In this document: one piece after another, positions 60,870 through 64,000 of the stretch
How the letters are laid out: every line of letters begins with the position of its first letter
Position numbering within the stretch: the first letter of the stretch is position 1
Source: Flavobacterium plurextorum
GTDB lineage: Bacteria > Bacteroidota > Bacteroidia > Flavobacteriales > Flavobacteriaceae
DNA: 64,000 nt
Assembly (NCBI RefSeq): GCF_002217395.1
Contig: NZ_MUHD01000016.1
Coordinates: forward strand, 124,001-188,000
Direction: 5' to 3'
Translations under genes and position numbers: made by a program
The notes under the pieces: model-generated
What the model saw: only the letters and a program-made list of their open reading frames with translations
The model's database searches: none
What the model was told of the DNA's origin: nothing

Positions 60870-62024
60870 ATGAATTTAGAAGAATTATTTAACCAAAATA
60901 AAGAAGAATCTATTTCAGGACGTTACCTGACATTAGATCATATCAAGCCAATTTTAGACAAACTAAACACCGATAATCAAGTTAAAATTATTGGCAAATC
61001 TGTTTTAGGAGAACCTATATATAGTTATGAAATAGGAACAGGAGAAACTCGTATTTACTTATGGTCACAAATGCACGGCAACGAAAGCACAACGACCAAA
61101 GCACTTTTTGATTTTATAAATGTCCTAAACAGCAAATCTGAGTTTGCTGCAAAATTGCTTGATACTTTCACATTCTATAGTATTCCAATTCTAAATCCCG
61201 ATGGAGCGCGTCTCTATACACGTGAAAACGCCAATAAAGTAGATCTAAATAGAGACTCCCAAAATCTAACACAACCGGAAAGTAACGTTTTACGAGAAGT
61301 TTTTGAAGCTTTCAAACCACATTATTGCTTTAACCTGCACGATCAGCGTACTATCTTTGGTGTAGCCGATACAGGAAAACCTGCAACAGTCTCTTTTTTA
61401 GCACCTTCTTATAATGAAGAGCGCGAAATAAACGATAATAGATTAAAAGCAATTAACCTAATTGCCGGCATCAATGATGAATTACAAAAACACATTCCGG
61501 GTCAAATAGGCCGATTTGATGATTCATTTAATATAAATTGTATTGGTGATACTTTTCAGTTTTTAGGAGTGCCGACTATTTTATTTGAGGCAGGACATTT
61601 TGCGGGAGATTATGAGCGTGAGATCACGAGAAAGTTCATATTTTTCTCACTTATTCAAAGTTTTAAACTGCTTAGCGAAAACGATTTAGTTTATAACAGA
61701 ATTAATGATTATTTGAATATTTCACAAAATAAACCTGTTTTTTATGATTTTATGTATAAAAACATCAAAATAAATTATGATGGTATCGAAATTATTACGA
61801 ATTTTGTCGCACAATACAAAGAAGAATTGATTGAAAATAAGATTCATTTTAATGCCTACATAGTTGAAGCAGGCGATTTGGAAAATTATTTTGGACATTA
61901 CGAATATGATGGAAATGGTGCTGTTTATTCTGATGACTATAGTGGTTTTCCGAAATTGAATCAAAAAGCAGATTTTTATTTAAATAAAAATATTAAATTT
62001 GTTAACGGGTTGATAAAAAGTTAA
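60870..62024 (+). CDS. M14-family zinc carboxypeptidase-like protein
   Basis: This 384-aa protein has the M14 zinc motif His69-x2-Glu72 (MHGNESTT), a third ligand in FNLHDQR (His157) and a catalytic-Glu-like LFEAGHF. It has no signal peptide. M14 enzymes remove C-terminal residues or act on peptidoglycan peptides or protein side-chain modifications. It is divergent from the XRE gene across a 312-base spacer full of operator-like sites, so it is probably under that repressor's control. Confidence 0.85.
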   Translation: MNLEELFNQNKEESISGRYLTLDHIKPILDKLNTDNQVKIIGKSVLGEPIYSYEIGTGETRIYLWSQMHGNESTTTKALFDFINVLNSKSEFAAKLLDTFTFYSIPILNPDGARLYTRENANKVDLNRDSQNLTQPESNVLREVFEAFKPHYCFNLHDQRTIFGVADTGKPATVSFLAPSYNEEREINDNRLKAINLIAGINDELQKHIPGQIGRFDDSFNINCIGDTFQFLGVPTILFEAGHFAGDYEREITRKFIFFSLIQSFKLLSENDLVYNRINDYLNISQNKPVFYDFMYKNIKINYDGIEIITNFVAQYKEELIENKIHFNAYIVEAGDLENYFGHYEYDGNGAVYSDDYSGFPKLNQKADFYLNKNIKFVNGLIKS

Positions 62025-62040
62025 TTTTTATGTGAATTTG

Positions 62041-62069
62041 TTGTTTTTTATATATATTTTTATACTTTG
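62041..62069 (+). promoter_or_regulatory. Probable promoter of the Lrp/AsnC regulator gene
   Basis: TTG (62041-62043) is followed after 17 bases by TATACTTTG (62061-62069), close to the TAnnTTTG box with one extra base. The ATG is at 62102. Confidence 0.45.
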
Positions 62070-62101
62070 TAATAGCAATTAGTAATATTAATTAAAGAAT
62101 T

Positions 62102-62581
62102 ATGAGTAAATTTCGTTTAGATGAAGTAGATCACCAGATTTTAGATATGTTAATAGACAATACGAGAGTTCCGTTTACTGACATTGCAAAAAAATTATTG
62201 ATATCTGCTGGTACAGTACATGTTAGAGTAAAAAAAATGGAGGATGCAGGAATAATCATGGGATCTTCATTAGCCTTAGATTACGATAAATTAGGGTATT
62301 CATTTATTGCTTACGTTGGGGTATTTCTTAATAATACATCTCAAACTAAATTTGTATTAGAGCGAATCAACCAAATTCCGTTCGTAACAGTTGCATCTGT
62401 AACGACAGGAAAATTTAATATCTTTTGTAAAATTAGAGCAAAAGATACAAAACATGCAAAAGAAGTTATTTTCATGATCGATGACATCGAAGGTGTTTAC
62501 AGAACTGAAACAATGATTTCATTAGAAGAAAGTATTAACGACAAGAAGCGTTTGATGCATACTATTTTCAAAAATATGTAA
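62102..62581 (+). CDS. Lrp/AsnC-family transcriptional regulator
   Basis: This 159-aa protein has an N-terminal HTH (LDEVDHQILDMLIDNTRVPFTDIAKKLLISAGTVHVRVKKMEDAGII) and a C-terminal RAM/ACT-like sensing domain (SFIAYVGVF...VASVTTGKFNIFCKIRAKD). Such proteins respond to amino acids and control metabolic genes. Targets are unknown; the next gene is phosphoenolpyruvate carboxylase. Confidence 0.93.
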   Translation: MSKFRLDEVDHQILDMLIDNTRVPFTDIAKKLLISAGTVHVRVKKMEDAGIIMGSSLALDYDKLGYSFIAYVGVFLNNTSQTKFVLERINQIPFVTVASVTTGKFNIFCKIRAKDTKHAKEVIFMIDDIEGVYRTETMISLEESINDKKRLMHTIFKNM

Positions 62582-62612
62582 GAATTCCTCTTGAATGCTA
62601 TATTAAAAATAT

Positions 62613-62636
62613 AACCTCAAGTTTATTCTTGGGGTT
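62613..62636 (+). terminator. Intrinsic terminator after the Lrp/AsnC gene
   Basis: AACCTCAAG (62613-62621) pairs with CTTGGGGTT (62628-62636) with one G-U, followed by a T-run. Confidence 0.8.
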
Positions 62637-62674
62637 TTTTTATGACTAATTAACCAACCAACTACAACACAATT

Positions 62675-64000
62675 ATGTACACGTTGCCAAAAATTGAACG
62701 CTTTAATCGAGATGTTCTTTCTAAATATCACATTTACAACAGTGTTTTTATAACATTACCTTTTGATTCTATAGATAATACAGGTGTTTTACTGCCATTA
62801 TTTACAGAAACATGCGAAACAGGTTTTAAAAAACAAGAAACACCAAAAGAAATCTTTGATTTCTTTTCAAATAAATTTCTAAACAACGCTTCTGAGACTG
62901 AAAAAATCGACTTAATGTTTCGATTTATTCAATATATAGAGCGCCAAATTGTATTGTTTGATGCAATTGAAGATGCCGCTTTTCCAGAAGTAAACAATAT
63001 GGAAGGAAGAGGTTCTTTGAGAGATATCAAAGAAAAATCAGATGCTAAGGAGAAAGACGACGAATTAATTCAGTTTCTAGAAGATTTCAATGTAAGAACC
63101 GTTTTAACAGCGCATCCAACTCAGTTTTACCCAGGACCAGTTCTAGGAATTATCAACGATTTGACCGAAGCTATTCGTCAGAATGATTTATTACAGATAA
63201 AACAATTACTGGCTCAACTTGGTAAAACTCCTTTTATTCAAAATGAAAAACCAAATCCTTACGACGAAGCCGTAAGTTTGATTTGGTATCTTGAAAATGT
63301 ATTCTACGCTACATCTGGAGAAATTGTACATTATCTTCAAAAAAATATACTTAACGGAAACGCAATTCAAAATCAATTAATCAAATTAGGATTTTGGCCG
63401 GGCGGAGACAGAGATGGAAATCCTTTTGTAACTACTGAAATAACCCTTAAAGTAGCAGAACGTTTGCGTACTTCTATTTTAAAGTGTTATTATGTCGAAA
63501 TGAGAAACCTTAAACGTAAGTTAACATTCTCAGGTGTAGATACTTTAGTAGCTGAACTTGAACATAAACTTTATCGTTCTGTTTTCTACTCAAAAGGCGA
63601 AATTTATATTACTTTAGAAGAACTATTAAGCCAGTTAAACAAAATTAGAAGTATAATCATTGAAAAACATCAATCATTATATCTAGATGAATTGGAAGCT
63701 CTTTTAGTAAAAATCAATTTATTCGGATTCCATTTTGCAACATTAGATATTCGTCAGAACAGTAAAATTCATAACGTCGTTTTCAAAGATGTTGTCAATT
63801 TTTACCTAAACTCTGATTCAAATGTATTTCCAAAAAATTATTTTGAATTAACGGAAAACGAAAAAATTAGTATTTTATCTAAGGTAAAAGGAGATTTAAA
63901 CCCAAGTAATTTCGAAGATGAAATTACAAGATCGACTTTAGAATCTGTGCAGGCAATAAAAACGATTCAAGAAAATAATGGTGAAGAGGGAGCCAATCGT
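62675..64000 (+). CDS. ppc: Phosphoenolpyruvate carboxylase, N-terminal part (runs off the window)
   Basis: The open frame from the ATG at 62675 continues to the window end without a stop (442 codons seen). It shows the PEP carboxylase motifs VLTAHPTQFYPGP (catalytic His) and GGDRDGNPFVT, and the N-terminal helical scaffold. The enzyme carboxylates PEP to oxaloacetate to refill the TCA cycle. The C-terminal half, including the QVMxGYSDS-type end, lies beyond the window. Confidence 0.93.
   Translation, partial: MYTLPKIERFNRDVLSKYHIYNSVFITLPFDSIDNTGVLLPLFTETCETGFKKQETPKEIFDFFSNKFLNNASETEKIDLMFRFIQYIERQIVLFDAIEDAAFPEVNNMEGRGSLRDIKEKSDAKEKDDELIQFLEDFNVRTVLTAHPTQFYPGPVLGIINDLTEAIRQNDLLQIKQLLAQLGKTPFIQNEKPNPYDEAVSLIWYLENVFYATSGEIVHYLQKNILNGNAIQNQLIKLGFWPGGDRDGNPFVTTEITLKVAERLRTSILKCYYVEMRNLKRKLTFSGVDTLVAELEHKLYRSVFYSKGEIYITLEELLSQLNKIRSIIIEKHQSLYLDELEALLVKINLFGFHFATLDIRQNSKIHNVVFKDVVNFYLNSDSNVFPKNYFELTENEKISILSKVKGDLNPSNFEDEITRSTLESVQAIKTIQENNGEEGANR

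Noticed and set aside
1..64000. tRNA, rRNA or CRISPR array
   Set aside because: I scanned the spacers for cloverleaf-like or regularly spaced repeats and found none; the repeats seen are single hairpins or short dispersed elements.

Overview
The window looks like a chromosomal segment of a Flavobacterium-type member of the Bacteroidota. The DNA is AT-rich and ribosome binding sites are mostly weak. Many genes are preceded by the flavobacterial -7 box TAnnTTTG. Spacers carry short inverted or GGTTCAAAG-type repeats. The gene set fits: a CcsBA cytochrome c biogenesis fusion, menaquinone genes, secreted or lipoproteins with 'AQ' or lipobox signals, and many DUF families common in flavobacteria. 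I see no tRNA, rRNA, CRISPR array, insertion sequence or prophage. This is mostly housekeeping chromosome with one clear accessory locus.

Positions 1-9000. After an amidohydrolase, a minus-strand operon reads 8796 to 1303. It encodes an unrecognised 374-aa protein, a DUF4280 PAAR-like spike-tip protein, a 926-aa DUF2235/Tle1-type lipase effector, and three tandem DUF2931-like lipoproteins that are partly near-identical to one another. I read it as a type VI secretion effector-immunity module with a tripled immunity gene. No structural secretion genes lie in the window.

Positions 9000-23400. Small membrane proteins (DUF1328, 4HB_MCP, DoxX, DUF805) are followed by a PIG-L deacetylase, a 35-aa single-span peptide and a sodium:solute symporter in one operon. 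Then come an Omp85-like outer membrane protein, an AI-2E family permease, MscS, Maf, a UbiA prenyltransferase, KdsC and a DUF2520 protein.

Positions 23400-34700. ccsBA is followed by an arsR-DUF6428-phosphatase operon that lacks an efflux gene, an ECF sigma/anti-sigma pair, a decayed small secreted-protein gene, a glutathione peroxidase, a proline iminopeptidase-like hydrolase with a GNAT enzyme, and a secreted thioredoxin.

Positions 34700-47400. Menaquinone genes menD, menB, menA and menC are scattered among CvfB, an M28 peptidase, a UPF0173 hydrolase, an S41 peptidase and a TPR protein.

Positions 47400-64000. An OmpA protein and a helix-hairpin-helix protein are followed by a redox-repair group (CYTH, YpdA-like reductase, SelO, MsrA), a PLP enzyme, an APC permease and an envelope operon (class-I methyltransferase fold, M23, lipoprotein, secreted protein, NTF2-like). 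Next are a PlsC acyltransferase, an XRE repressor divergent from an M14 carboxypeptidase, an Lrp/AsnC regulator and the start of phosphoenolpyruvate carboxylase. The XRE/M14 spacer carries at least five TTTAC-N4-GTAAA operator-like sites, several lying on the predicted promoters.
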